From NCBI RefSeq assembly GCF_026153515.1, contig NZ_CP110644.1, forward strand, positions 3,005,501 through 3,069,500: a DNA stretch of 64,000 bases, written 5' to 3'. This DNA comes from Pseudomonas sp. KU26590. GTDB taxonomy: Bacteria; Pseudomonadota; Gammaproteobacteria; Pseudomonadales; Pseudomonadaceae. The translations under genes were made by a program, and so were the position numbers. Below are positions 16,821 through 24,979 of this stretch, piece by piece. Each line of letters begins with the position of its first letter. Positions within the stretch are counted from its first letter, which is position 1. Under the pieces are notes generated by a model that was given only the letters and a program-made list of their open reading frames with translations, did no database searches and was not told the DNA's origin.

Positions 16821-19106
16821 ATGAGCAGCATTTTCAACGGGCCTTACACGGCTATTTCCAGCGCCGGGGCTTTCGGGCCGCAGTGGCTGGAGCAGGTCGT
16901 CTGGCAGTTGCTGTTCGTCGATGGAGAACTCGCCCATTACCGGGTCACGCTGACCCAGGATGATCGCCACTGGCGCATTGTCCGACCTGCACCCGGCGCC
17001 TCAATCAGCGCGATACGTCGTCTGGAGCACGAATTTTCACTCGCGCCCCGGCTGGTGCCGCAATGGGCCGTGCAGCCGGTGGCATTGCTATCGGGGCCGC
17101 AAGGTACGCTGCTGGTGCTGGAGGATGCCAGCGGCGTGGCATTGCATGATCAGCCCGACGCGCCGCTGTCCATCGAGGTTTTTTTGCAGCGGGCCATCGC
17201 TGCCGCCGCCGCCGTAACAGGCGCTCATCAAGCAGGCCTGGTGCACCGCGATATCAAACCGTGCAACCTGATCGAAGGTGCCGACGGCGTGGTGCGCCTC
17301 AGCGGTTTTGGCTTGAGCGTCGACGTGCAATCGGCCCCGCAACTGGCGGTGTCCGACACGGTCTTCGGCTCGCTCGCCTACATTGCGCCCGAGCAGTCGC
17401 GGCGGGTACAGCGTCATGCTGATCAACGCAGCGACCTCTATGCGCTGGGCATGACTTTTTATGAATGGCTGGTCGGCCGATTGCCGTTCGGGGCCGCCGA
17501 TGCAGTGGAATGGGTGTATTGCCACGTGGCGCGTATCCCGCCGCCGTTGAGCCAGCATCGCGGTGATATCCCTGGGCCGCTGGCCGGTCTCGTGCATCGG
17601 CTGATCGCCAAAAATCCGGATGACCGTTATCCGAGCGCTGCCGCTTTGCATCGGGAGCTGAGCGAGATGCTCCAACAGTGGCGGCAATTCCGGGACATTC
17701 CTGATCTGCAGTCCGACCTGCCCGATCGAAGGCATGACGCGTCCACAATCCCGGTCATTCCCAGTCCGAATCCTGCGCCAGGGATGGAGAAAGTGTCATC
17801 GACGCGCACGTCCGTCACCCTGGCCGGACGCGAGGCCCTCGATCTGTCATCCGTCATGAAATCCGCCCATGCCCTGCGCGACGAAAGCGAGCAGGACCGG
17901 CTGATCGAGACCCTGCTGCGCAACACCATCGTCCATGCCGGTGCGCAACGGGCCCTGCTGTTGCTCGTTAAAGACGAAGCCCCGGTGATCTGCGCAATCG
18001 GCCAGGGCGGCGACGACGGCTTGCGCATCGAGCTGACGGACACGGTCCCCGACAAACACCACCTGCCGCTGTCGATCCTGTACCGGGTAATGCGCACTCG
18101 CCAGCGCCTGGTGCTGGACGATGTCTGCACGGATGCTTACTTCGGCGCAGATGAATACGTGCGTCAGCATCCGGTGCGTTCGGCGTTGTGCGTGCCGCTG
18201 GTCAAACAGGGCAGGGTGCTCGGCGTGCTGTACCTGGAAAACAACCTCGCGCCGGGCGTGTTCACCCTCTGCCGCACCGAAGTGCTGGAACTGCTCGCCA
18301 GCCAGGCGGCGATCTCCCTGGAAACCGCGCGCCTGCACCAGGAATTGGAGCAGGAAAACGCGCGGCGTCGGGATGTGGAAATCGCCCTGCGCGGTGCACG
18401 AGCCCGTCTGGCCAGCGTCGCCCAGGCGACCGTGATGGGTGAGCTGGCAGCGTCCATTGCCCACGAAATCAATCAACCCCTGGCGTCGATGGTGTCCAAC
18501 GCCGCCGCGGGAATCCGCTGGCTCAATCGCGAAAACCCGCAGGTGGACGAGGCCTTGTCCGCGCTGCGGGACATCGTTGCCGAGGGCCGGCGCGCCGGGG
18601 AAATCGTCAACGCGCTGCACAGTCTGGCGCGGCAGGGCCCGCATCACCGGCGCCGGCTGCTGGTCAACGACGTGATTCGCCATGTGGTGTCGCTCACCGG
18701 CGTAGAGGTCGAACAACAGCGAGTCCTGATGACGACCCACCTGACCTGTTCACCGTTGCGGGTCTGTGCCTCCGACGTGCAATTGCAGCAAGTGGTGTTG
18801 AACCTGATCCTCAACGCGCTGGACGCCATGAGTGCTGGGGATCACGTGCTGCGGCGGCTGTCGATCACCAGCGAAGTGGTGGGCCGCGATTATGTGGTGG
18901 TCAGCGTTGAAGACAGCGGGCGCGGCATCGAGCCGGTGGACCTGCCTCAGCTGTTCAACGCGTTTTTCACCACCAAGGACAAAGGCATGGGCATGGGGCT
19001 GGCGATCTGTCAGTCGATCATCAGCGCCCAGGGCGGCCACCTGTATGCCATGCCGGCCCGCTACGGCGGTGCGACGTTCGTGTTCACCTTGCCCATCGTC
19101 GAGTAA
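16821..19106 (+). CDS. Pseudokinase-GAF-histidine kinase hybrid
   Basis: A 761-residue sensor. Residues about 35-290 are a Ser/Thr-kinase-like domain with an intact catalytic loop (VHRDIKPCN, His142, Asp144) and APE motif (YIAPEQ). It has no glycine-rich loop, no evident beta-3 Lys, and the DFG Asp is Gly162 (LSGFGLS). A GAF domain follows at about 350-510. HisKA has His548 in ASIAHEINQPL, then the N box LNLILNALDAM and G boxes EDSGRGIE and GMGMGLAI. Longer relatives also carry a large AAA/TPR part between kinase and GAF, which is missing here. The EINQPL type of kinase typically signals to FixJ-like regulators. Start has AAAGGGG at good spacing. Confidence 0.88.
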   Translation: MSSIFNGPYTAISSAGAFGPQWLEQVVWQLLFVDGELAHYRVTLTQDDRHWRIVRPAPGASISAIRRLEHEFSLAPRLVPQWAVQPVALLSGPQGTLLVLEDASGVALHDQPDAPLSIEVFLQRAIAAAAAVTGAHQAGLVHRDIKPCNLIEGADGVVRLSGFGLSVDVQSAPQLAVSDTVFGSLAYIAPEQSRRVQRHADQRSDLYALGMTFYEWLVGRLPFGAADAVEWVYCHVARIPPPLSQHRGDIPGPLAGLVHRLIAKNPDDRYPSAAALHRELSEMLQQWRQFRDIPDLQSDLPDRRHDASTIPVIPSPNPAPGMEKVSSTRTSVTLAGREALDLSSVMKSAHALRDESEQDRLIETLLRNTIVHAGAQRALLLLVKDEAPVICAIGQGGDDGLRIELTDTVPDKHHLPLSILYRVMRTRQRLVLDDVCTDAYFGADEYVRQHPVRSALCVPLVKQGRVLGVLYLENNLAPGVFTLCRTEVLELLASQAAISLETARLHQELEQENARRRDVEIALRGARARLASVAQATVMGELAASIAHEINQPLASMVSNAAAGIRWLNRENPQVDEALSALRDIVAEGRRAGEIVNALHSLARQGPHHRRRLLVNDVIRHVVSLTGVEVEQQRVLMTTHLTCSPLRVCASDVQLQQVVLNLILNALDAMSAGDHVLRRLSITSEVVGRDYVVVSVEDSGRGIEPVDLPQLFNAFFTTKDKGMGMGLAICQSIISAQGGHLYAMPARYGGATFVFTLPIVE

Positions 19107-19237
19107 TGCCGACGGCGCACCGACGTGATGCAGGTCGTCGTACCACTTTTCAGAACGATTAATACCGCGAGAAGGACTTTAAGAACCCCGCTGACCAGAC
19201 TTCACTCACCGCTGACTGTGAAGCTGGAGCGTCTGGC

Positions 19238-19660
19238 ATGACTGCATTCAACCCCTCCCTGAACCCTGAATCCATGCTCGAACGCGTCGCGCTGTCGCCG
19301 TGGCAGGAGCGCCGGGCCAAGGACTTGATGTCCAGCCAGATGGACAAAGGCTTGTCCATCGCCCGCATTGCCGCCGAGTGTTCGTTGTCCCGCAGTCACT
19401 TCTCCCGCGCGTTCAAAAAGAACACCGGGCTGTCGCCCCGCGACTGGTTCTTGCAGATGCGCCTGGACAAGGCCCGGGCCTTGCTTGGCGAATCAGTGCT
19501 GACCATCTCGCAGATCAGCCTGGATTGTGGCTTCGCCGATCAGTCCCATTTCACCCGGGTGTTCACCCGAGTCGTGGGGCTGACCCCGTTCAGCTGGCGT
19601 CGGAACATGACCCTGTTGCCGCCCAAAGGATGTGTGGCGCAGGGCGTGCATGGCTGTTGA
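19238..19660 (+). CDS. AraC-family regulator, DNA-binding domain only
   Basis: A 140-residue protein that is essentially one AraC DNA-binding domain. The two helix-turn-helix units are visible as IARIAAECSLSRSHFSRAFK and ISQISLDCGFADQSHFTRVF, and the family signature GLTPFSWRR closes it. There is no separate ligand domain, so expression level or a partner may control it. Start has GGAG 8 bases upstream. It follows the sensor kinase by 131 bases on the same strand and may be one of its targets. Confidence 0.9.
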   Translation: MTAFNPSLNPESMLERVALSPWQERRAKDLMSSQMDKGLSIARIAAECSLSRSHFSRAFKKNTGLSPRDWFLQMRLDKARALLGESVLTISQISLDCGFADQSHFTRVFTRVVGLTPFSWRRNMTLLPPKGCVAQGVHGC

Positions 19661-19820
19661 GGACGGCTATCCTTGCAACTGCGTTTAGCGGGTCATAGCA
19701 CGGATGTTCAAGACGCGCTCTCGGCGCCTGTGTATACCTGCGCCGGGCTGGCATCGTCAGGCCTCCCTAAACCGCCCAACCTTGATCTCCTAACTGGAAT
19801 CTCCCAACTGGAATCTCCGA

Positions 19821-20741
19821 ATGAACCGCAACGACCTGCGCCGCGTCGACATGAACCTGCTGGTGATCTTCGAAGCGTTGATGTTCGAGCGCAACCTGAC
19901 GCGGGTGGCGGAGAAGCTGTTCATGGGCCAACCGGCGATCAGTGCTGCACTGGCCAGATTGCGCGATCTGTTCGACGACCCCCTGTTGCTGCGCAACGGT
20001 CGCGCCATGGAGCCGACCGCCCGGGCGCTGGCGATTCTCAAAGAGCTGCAGCCGGCGCTGGACACCATCTCAGGCGCCGTGAGCCGGGCCAAGGAATTCG
20101 ATCCGGCGACCAGCTGCGACATCTTCCGCATCGGCTTGTCGGACGACGCCGAGTTCGGCCTGTTCCCGCCCTTGCTCAACCGCCTGCGCGAAGAAGCGCC
20201 GGGCATTATCGTGGTGGTGCGCCGTGCCAACTTCCTGCTGATGCCGGCATTGTTGGCGTCCGGGGAGATTTCCGTGGGCATCAGCTACACCACCGAACTG
20301 CCGGCCAACGCCAAGCGCAAGAAGCTGCGGGACATTGGCGTGAAAGTATTGCGCGGCGACAACCGCCCCGAGCCGTTGACGCTGGACGAGTTCTGCCAGC
20401 GGCCGCACACCATGGTGTCGTTCTCCGGTGATTTGACCGGCAACATCGACATTGACCTGGCGAAGGTCGGGCGGGCGAGGAGGGTGGTGGTGGCGGTGCC
20501 GCAATTCAGCGGGTTGCGGGCTTTGCTGGCGGGCACCGAGCTGATCGCGACGGTGCCCGATTACGCTGCCTGCGCGCTGGTCGAAGGCTGTGCGTTGCGG
20601 GCGGAAGACCCGCCATTTCCGATCGCGCCTGCGGAGTTGTCGATGGTCTGGGCGGGCGTCCACGACAATGACCCGGCCGAGCGGTGGCTGCGCTCGCGGA
20701 TTACGGAGTTTATGTCTCAGGAGACGCGGCCTTTGCCGTGA
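19821..20741 (+). CDS. LysR-family transcriptional regulator
   Basis: A 306-residue LysR regulator with N-terminal helix-turn-helix (ALMFERNLTRVAEKLFMGQP, AISAALARLRDLFDDPLL) and a substrate-binding domain of the NodD-like branch. The upstream gap shows a short direct repeat, AACTGGAATCTCC twice at 19792-19818, immediately before the start; the GGAA in it is the only ribosome-binding-like sequence. Targets are unknown; the downstream DoxX-amidohydrolase operon on the same strand is a candidate but is separated by 1.1 kb of repeats. Confidence 0.9.
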   Translation: MNRNDLRRVDMNLLVIFEALMFERNLTRVAEKLFMGQPAISAALARLRDLFDDPLLLRNGRAMEPTARALAILKELQPALDTISGAVSRAKEFDPATSCDIFRIGLSDDAEFGLFPPLLNRLREEAPGIIVVVRRANFLLMPALLASGEISVGISYTTELPANAKRKKLRDIGVKVLRGDNRPEPLTLDEFCQRPHTMVSFSGDLTGNIDIDLAKVGRARRVVVAVPQFSGLRALLAGTELIATVPDYAACALVEGCALRAEDPPFPIAPAELSMVWAGVHDNDPAERWLRSRITEFMSQETRPLP

Positions 20742-20752
20742 TCGCGATTTTT

Positions 20753-20773
20753 AAGATCAAGATCAAGATCAAG
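20753..20773. repeat. Short AAGATC tandem repeat
   Basis: Three and a half copies of AAGATC begin 12 bases after the LysR stop and mark the outer border of the large inverted repeat. Similar GATCAAGATC tracts recur at the inner border near 21035-21060. Confidence 0.8.
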
Positions 20774-21050
20774 GACGTCTGCCTGGGGGCAGACTGTTTC
20801 GCCTTCGGCGAGTTACTTGATAAAGCCCCAAGTAACCAAGGGCTTGTGCTCCTGGTTCGGCCCCTCGTCCCTCGGGGTTCTTTCACTCCGGTCTCGCTCC
20901 GTGGGCCCGCGCCGAACGGACATCCATGTCCTGACGGCGCTCTCGCCGCATCCATGCGGCTCGGCCCACTGCGCGAGACCTGCGTTCAGCCTGCACCCAA
21001 GTCGCGATTGGCGGTGACTGGACCTTTTGTGTCGAAGATCAAGATCAAGT
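20755..21050 (+). repeat. Left arm of about 300-bp inverted repeat
   Basis: This arm matches the reverse complement of 21402-21702 along most of its length. Shared blocks include GTCTGCC, CGCCTTCGGCGAGTTACTTG, AAGTAACCAAGGG, TGGGCCCGCGCCGAACGGAC, ATCCATGTCCTGACGGCGC and ACCCAAGTCGCGATTGGCGG. Open frames crossing it are low-complexity translations and are not credible genes. Confidence 0.85.
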
Positions 21051-21063
21051 GCAGATCAAGAGC

Positions 21064-21154
21064 TTCCCGGCTGAAGCCGGTCCTACAGTCGGAGGCGATT
21101 CCACAGGGTGTACGCGGTGCTTTTAGTGGGACCGGCTTCAGCCGGGAAGAGGCC
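21064..21154. repeat. REP pair inside the inverted repeat
   Basis: Two REP elements, 21064-21089 (minus, core CTTCCCGGCTGAAGCCGGTC) and 21125-21154 (plus, GGGACCGGCTTCAGCCGGGA), lie as an inverted pair between the left arm and the central hairpin. Confidence 0.85.
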
Positions 21155-21175
21155 AGCTCAGGCGCCGACATTTTC

Positions 21176-21304
21176 GATCGTTCCCACGCTCCGCGTGGTA
21201 ACGCAGCTCCGGACGCTCCGCGTCCTGCAGACGAAGCGCATCAAGCCGGGGGCGTGACGCGGAGCGTCACAGGATGCATGCCCACGCGGAGCGTGGGAAC
21301 GATC
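21176..21304. repeat. Central 129-bp hairpin repeat with perfect 23-bp ends
   Basis: The ends GATCGTTCCCACGCTCC... at 21176-21198 and ...GAGCGTGGGAACGATC at 21282-21304 are exact reverse complements over 23 bases. Smaller hairpins lie inside: GGACGCTCCGCGTCC at 21210-21224 and GTGACGCGGAGCGTCAC at 21254-21270. This repeat type is widespread in Pseudomonas, and spurious ORFs over it are often annotated. Confidence 0.85.
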
Positions 21305-21350
21305 ATCAAGCAGAAGCCTCCCGCTGAAGCCGGTCCTGCTGACACCGCGC

Positions 21351-21382
21351 GCACTTGTAGGACCGGCTTCAGCCGGGAAGCT
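21351..21382 (+). repeat. REP element at inner edge of right arm
   Basis: GACCGGCTTCAGCCGGGA within 21355-21382 abuts the right inverted arm. A shorter decayed copy, CCCGCTGAAGCCGGTCCTG, is at about 21320-21338. Confidence 0.8.
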
Positions 21383-21401
21383 CTTGATCTGCTTTAAACG
21401 C

Positions 21402-21702
21402 GCTTTTGATCTTCAAACACAAAAAGCCCCAACACCGCCAATCGCGACTTGGGTGCAGGCCGAATGCAGGCGACGCGGAGTGGGCCGAGCGGCATGGATG
21501 CCGCGAGAGCGCCGTCAGGACATGGATGTCCGTTCGGCGCGGGCCCACGGAGCGTCGTCGGAGTGAGGGTATTCCGACGAAGGAGGAACCCAACCAGGAG
21601 CAAGCACCCTTGGTTACTTGGGGATGGTGCGACTTTCGACTTTTCCAAGTAACTCGCCGAAGGCGAAACGGTCTGCCGTTAGGCAGACGCTCTTGATCTT
21701 AA
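21402..21702 (-). repeat. Right arm of about 300-bp inverted repeat
   Basis: Reverse-complement copy of the left arm at 20755-21050, with small indels (for example GAGGGTATTCCGACGAAGGA replaces a shorter left segment). Together with the central elements it makes a roughly 950-base nested palindrome. Bases 21703-21830 hold the presumed promoter of the DoxX operon. Confidence 0.85.
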
Positions 21703-21830
21703 GGTCCTCGATCTCGATCCTCAAAAGCACGTCTGTTCAATACCCACCCTCATCGCCCCGCCACACTGAATTCATCGGCCACGTTCTCCGGCACCTCGGC
21801 AAACGTGGCCCACGCAATGAATGGTGTGTG

Positions 21831-22247
21831 ATGACCTACCCAACCTGCAACGACCGCGCACAAGACCTCGGGCTGCTCTTCCTCAGATCCGCCGGCGCGC
21901 TGTTCCTGCTGTTCGTCCACGGCCTGCCCAAGCTGCTCGACTTCAACAGCCAACTGACACTCATCGAAGACCCGTTTCACCTCGGCGCCACCCTGACCCT
22001 GAGCATGGCGATCTTCGCCGAAGTCCTCTGCCCGCTGCTGATTCTGACCGGCGTACTGGCGCGTCTGGCGTGCCTGCCTATTCTCATCCTGCTGCTTGTC
22101 GCGCTCGTCGTGGTGCACAGCGAGTGGAGCGTGGAGCAGGGCCAGTTCGGCTGGTTATTACTGATCATCTTCACCAGTGTGCTGATCGCCGGACCTGGTC
22201 GTCTGACGCTCAACCGTGGTTTGCCTGGAGCGCTTCGCTATGCCTGA
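21831..22247 (+). CDS. DoxX-family membrane protein
   Basis: A 138-residue inner-membrane protein with four hydrophobic segments. It shows the DoxX pattern GLLFLRSAGALFLLFVHGLP near the N-terminus and AEVLCPLLILTGVLARLACL in the middle. DoxX proteins are poorly defined; some take part in redox or thiosulfate metabolism. It is the first gene of a tightly overlapping three-gene operon. The start ATG at 21831 has no clear ribosome-binding site; the open frame upstream only crosses repeats. Confidence 0.82.
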   Translation: MTYPTCNDRAQDLGLLFLRSAGALFLLFVHGLPKLLDFNSQLTLIEDPFHLGATLTLSMAIFAEVLCPLLILTGVLARLACLPILILLLVALVVVHSEWSVEQGQFGWLLLIIFTSVLIAGPGRLTLNRGLPGALRYA

Positions 22248-22869
22248 TTACGCCACGACCGCCGACGTTACCCCCACGTCGAAACTGTCCGCCGACGAGA
22301 TCGTCACCCTGGTGGTCAAGCACCGGATCAAGGCCGGCCTCGAAGCCCAATACGAAGCCTGGCTGCGGCGCATCGTTGCTATGGCGGCAAGCTACCCCGG
22401 GCATCTGGGCGTCGACGTCATACGTGGTAAGTCCGACGGCCTGCACATGTTCACCTGCGTGCTGCGCTTTTGTTCAACCGACGCCATGCACCGCTGGCTC
22501 GACTCTGCCCACCGCCGCGAACTGGTGGCCGAAGCGTCGCCCATGCTGGCCGACGGCGACCTCACCGAGGTCAACCCGCACAACGAATTCTGGTTCGTCC
22601 CCGCCGCTGAAAACCCGCCGCCGCGCTGGAAACAGGCCTGCGTGACCTTCCTGGTGATCTGCCCGCTGACCCTGCTGATCCCGCTGGTCTGGGGGCCGGT
22701 GTTTCGCCTGTATCCGTTGCTGGCCAATTACATCATCAGCACCGCCCTGGTCACCGTGACCATCGTCCTGCTGGTGGTCTACGTGCTGATGCCCCGGGCG
22801 ACGCGGCTGTTTGCCCCCTGGCTGAATGCCCGGCCGGTGCCGGTGGCGGGCGCCGATCATGAAGGATGA
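22240..22869 (+). CDS. ABM-domain protein with C-terminal membrane hairpin
   Basis: A 209-residue protein. Residues about 20-115 look like an antibiotic-biosynthesis-monooxygenase (dimeric alpha-beta barrel) domain: VVKHRIKAGLEAQYEAWLRR, then YPGHLGVDVIR and LRFCSTDAMHRWLDS. Two transmembrane helices follow at about 130-185 (FLVICPLTLLIPLVWG, IISTALVTVTIVLLVVYVL). This domain order is seen in uncharacterised proteobacterial proteins. Its ATG overlaps the DoxX stop by 8 bases, so translation is probably coupled. A GGAG lies about 9 bases upstream. Confidence 0.82.
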   Translation: MPDYATTADVTPTSKLSADEIVTLVVKHRIKAGLEAQYEAWLRRIVAMAASYPGHLGVDVIRGKSDGLHMFTCVLRFCSTDAMHRWLDSAHRRELVAEASPMLADGDLTEVNPHNEFWFVPAAENPPPRWKQACVTFLVICPLTLLIPLVWGPVFRLYPLLANYIISTALVTVTIVLLVVYVLMPRATRLFAPWLNARPVPVAGADHEG

Positions 22870-24853
22870 CGACGCCGATCAACCGTCTTCCAGCGACCGC
22901 CGCCGCTTTGTCGCCAAAGGCTCGTTGCTCGGCGCGGCCGCTGCACTGTTTTCTTCAATGCCTGCCACCGGCCTTGCCGTCGGGGCGTCCAACACTTCTG
23001 CCAACGGAGGCGCGATGAACGTCGATCTGATTCTCTTCAACGGTAATTTCCACACAGTTGACCAGGAAAAACCCAAGGCCAGCGCCGTGGCCATCAGCGG
23101 CGGGAAATTCGTCGCCGTGGGCTCCGACGCCGAGATCATGGCCCAGCGTGGCTCGGCCACGCAGGTCATCGACATGCACAAGCACACGGTGATCCCGGGC
23201 CTCAACGACTCCCACTTGCACCTGATCCGTGGCGGTCTCAATTACAACCTCGAACTGCGCTGGGAAGGTGTGCCGTCCCTCGCCGACGCGCTGCGCATGC
23301 TCAAGGCCCAGGCCGACCGCACGCCAACGCCGCAATGGGTGCGCGTGGTCGGCGGCTGGAACGAATTCCAGTTCGCCGAAAAACGCATGCCGACCCTCGA
23401 AGAACTCAATCAGGCCGCGCCCGACACCCCGGTGTTCGTCCTGCATTTGTATGACCGCGCGCTGCTCAACCGCGCCGCGCTGCGGGTGGCCGGTTACACC
23501 CGCGACACGCCGAACCCTCCGGGTGGCGAGATCGTCCGGGACAGCAATGGCGATCCGACCGGCATGCTGGTGGCCAAGCCCAACGCGATGATTCTCTACT
23601 CGACCCTGGCCAAGGGGCCGAAGCTGCCGCTGGAGTACCAGATCAACTCGACGCGCCAGTTCATGCGCGAGCTGAACCGCCTGGGTCTGACCAGCGCCAT
23701 CGACGCCGGCGGTGGCTACCAGAATTACCCGGACGATTACGCCGTCATCACGCAACTGGCCGAGGCCAAACAACTGACCGTGCGCATCGCCTACAACCTG
23801 TTCACCCAGAAGCCCAAGGAAGAGCTGGAAGACTTCAAGCACTGGACCAACACCGTCACGCTGCACCAGGGCGACGACTTCCTGCGCCACAACGGCGCTG
23901 GCGAGATGCTGACCTTCTCGGCCGCGGATTTCGAAGACTTCCTCGAGCCGCGCCCGGATTTACCTGCTGGCATGGAACAGGACCTCGAACCGGTGGTGCG
24001 CCATCTGGTCGAGCACCGCTGGCCGTTCCGCCTGCACGCCACCTACGACGAATCGATTTCGCGCATGCTCGACGTGTTTGAGAAGGTCAACCGCGACATT
24101 CCGTTCAACGGCATTCCGTGGTTCTTCGACCACTGCGAAACCATCACGCCGAAGAACATCGAGCGGGTCAAGGCGCTGGGCGGCGGCATCGCGATTCAGG
24201 ACCGCATGGCCTTCCAGGGCGAGTATTTCGTCGAGCGCTACGGCGCCAAGGCCGGCGAGCACACGCCGCCGATCAAACGCATGCTGGCCGAAGGCGTTCC
24301 GGTGGGCGCGGGGACCGACGCCACCCGCGTGTCGAGCTACAACCCGTGGACCTCGTTGTACTGGATGGTCAGCGGCCGCACCGTCGGCGGCCTGGAGCTA
24401 TACCCGGAAGGCTTGTCCCGTGAAACCGCGCTGGAGCTGTTCACCCGTGGCAGCGCCTGGTTTTCCTCCGAGCAGGGCAAGAAGGGCCAGATCAAGGTCG
24501 GCCAGTTGGCGGACGTGGTGGCGTTGTCCCAGGACTTCTTCAGCGTGCCGGAAGAGTCGATCAAGTGGATCGAATCGGTGCTGACCATCGTTGACGGCAA
24601 GGTGGTGTACGGCGCGGGCGAGTTCGACGATCTGGCGCCGCCCAGCGTGCCGGTGCTGCCGGACTGGTCGCCGGTCTCCAAGGTCCCGGGCCACTGGCGC
24701 CAGGGCGCACCGATGGCGGCCGCTGTTCACCAGTGCAGCGGCCCCTGTGGCGTCCACGCCCACAGCCACGATAAAGCGCGTCAGTCGAAAGTACCGGTCA
24801 GCGACTTCCAGGGTTTCTGGGGCGCGTTTGGCTGTTCGTGTTTCGCCTTCTGA
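22859..24853 (+). CDS. Tat-type YtcJ-like amidohydrolase
   Basis: A 664-residue metal-dependent hydrolase (COG1574 group). A twin-arginine-like signal DRRRFVAKG and hydrophobic stretch occupy residues 13-42. Metal-site motifs are His119-x-His121 (NDSHLHL), later His in HATYDES and FDHCETI, and Asp in GTDATRV. The substrate is unknown; the family hydrolyses imides, formamides and similar bonds. The last 40 residues are unusual, with clustered Cys and His (HQCSGPCGVHAHSH, FGCSCFAF). The start overlaps the previous gene by 11 bases. The tight overlap suggests that the DoxX and ABM proteins support this enzyme, perhaps as a membrane-linked system. Confidence 0.88.
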   Translation: MKDDDADQPSSSDRRRFVAKGSLLGAAAALFSSMPATGLAVGASNTSANGGAMNVDLILFNGNFHTVDQEKPKASAVAISGGKFVAVGSDAEIMAQRGSATQVIDMHKHTVIPGLNDSHLHLIRGGLNYNLELRWEGVPSLADALRMLKAQADRTPTPQWVRVVGGWNEFQFAEKRMPTLEELNQAAPDTPVFVLHLYDRALLNRAALRVAGYTRDTPNPPGGEIVRDSNGDPTGMLVAKPNAMILYSTLAKGPKLPLEYQINSTRQFMRELNRLGLTSAIDAGGGYQNYPDDYAVITQLAEAKQLTVRIAYNLFTQKPKEELEDFKHWTNTVTLHQGDDFLRHNGAGEMLTFSAADFEDFLEPRPDLPAGMEQDLEPVVRHLVEHRWPFRLHATYDESISRMLDVFEKVNRDIPFNGIPWFFDHCETITPKNIERVKALGGGIAIQDRMAFQGEYFVERYGAKAGEHTPPIKRMLAEGVPVGAGTDATRVSSYNPWTSLYWMVSGRTVGGLELYPEGLSRETALELFTRGSAWFSSEQGKKGQIKVGQLADVVALSQDFFSVPEESIKWIESVLTIVDGKVVYGAGEFDDLAPPSVPVLPDWSPVSKVPGHWRQGAPMAAAVHQCSGPCGVHAHSHDKARQSKVPVSDFQGFWGAFGCSCFAF

Positions 24854-24890
24854 TCAGCGTCTGAAAGGAGCAATTGAAAAGAGCATGAAA

Positions 24891-24918
24891 AGCCTCGTCG
24901 GTATTAACCGGCGAGGCT
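24891..24918 (+). terminator. Hairpin after the amidohydrolase operon
   Basis: AGCCTCGTCGGT and ACCGGCGAGGCT form a 12-bp stem with one G-U wobble and an ATTA loop. There is no T-run after it, so it may be a weak or Rho-assisted terminator. Confidence 0.4.
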
Positions 24919-24979
24919 CTCCGCCAGCGTGATGCGCTGGCCCCCGTATTCATCCGTCACCCACTCAATGGAGTCAATC

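Noticed and set aside
20684..21397. Open frames over the repeat island
   Set aside because: They translate REP and hairpin repeats ([16 protein letters not shown]) and have no ribosome-binding sites or conserved domains.
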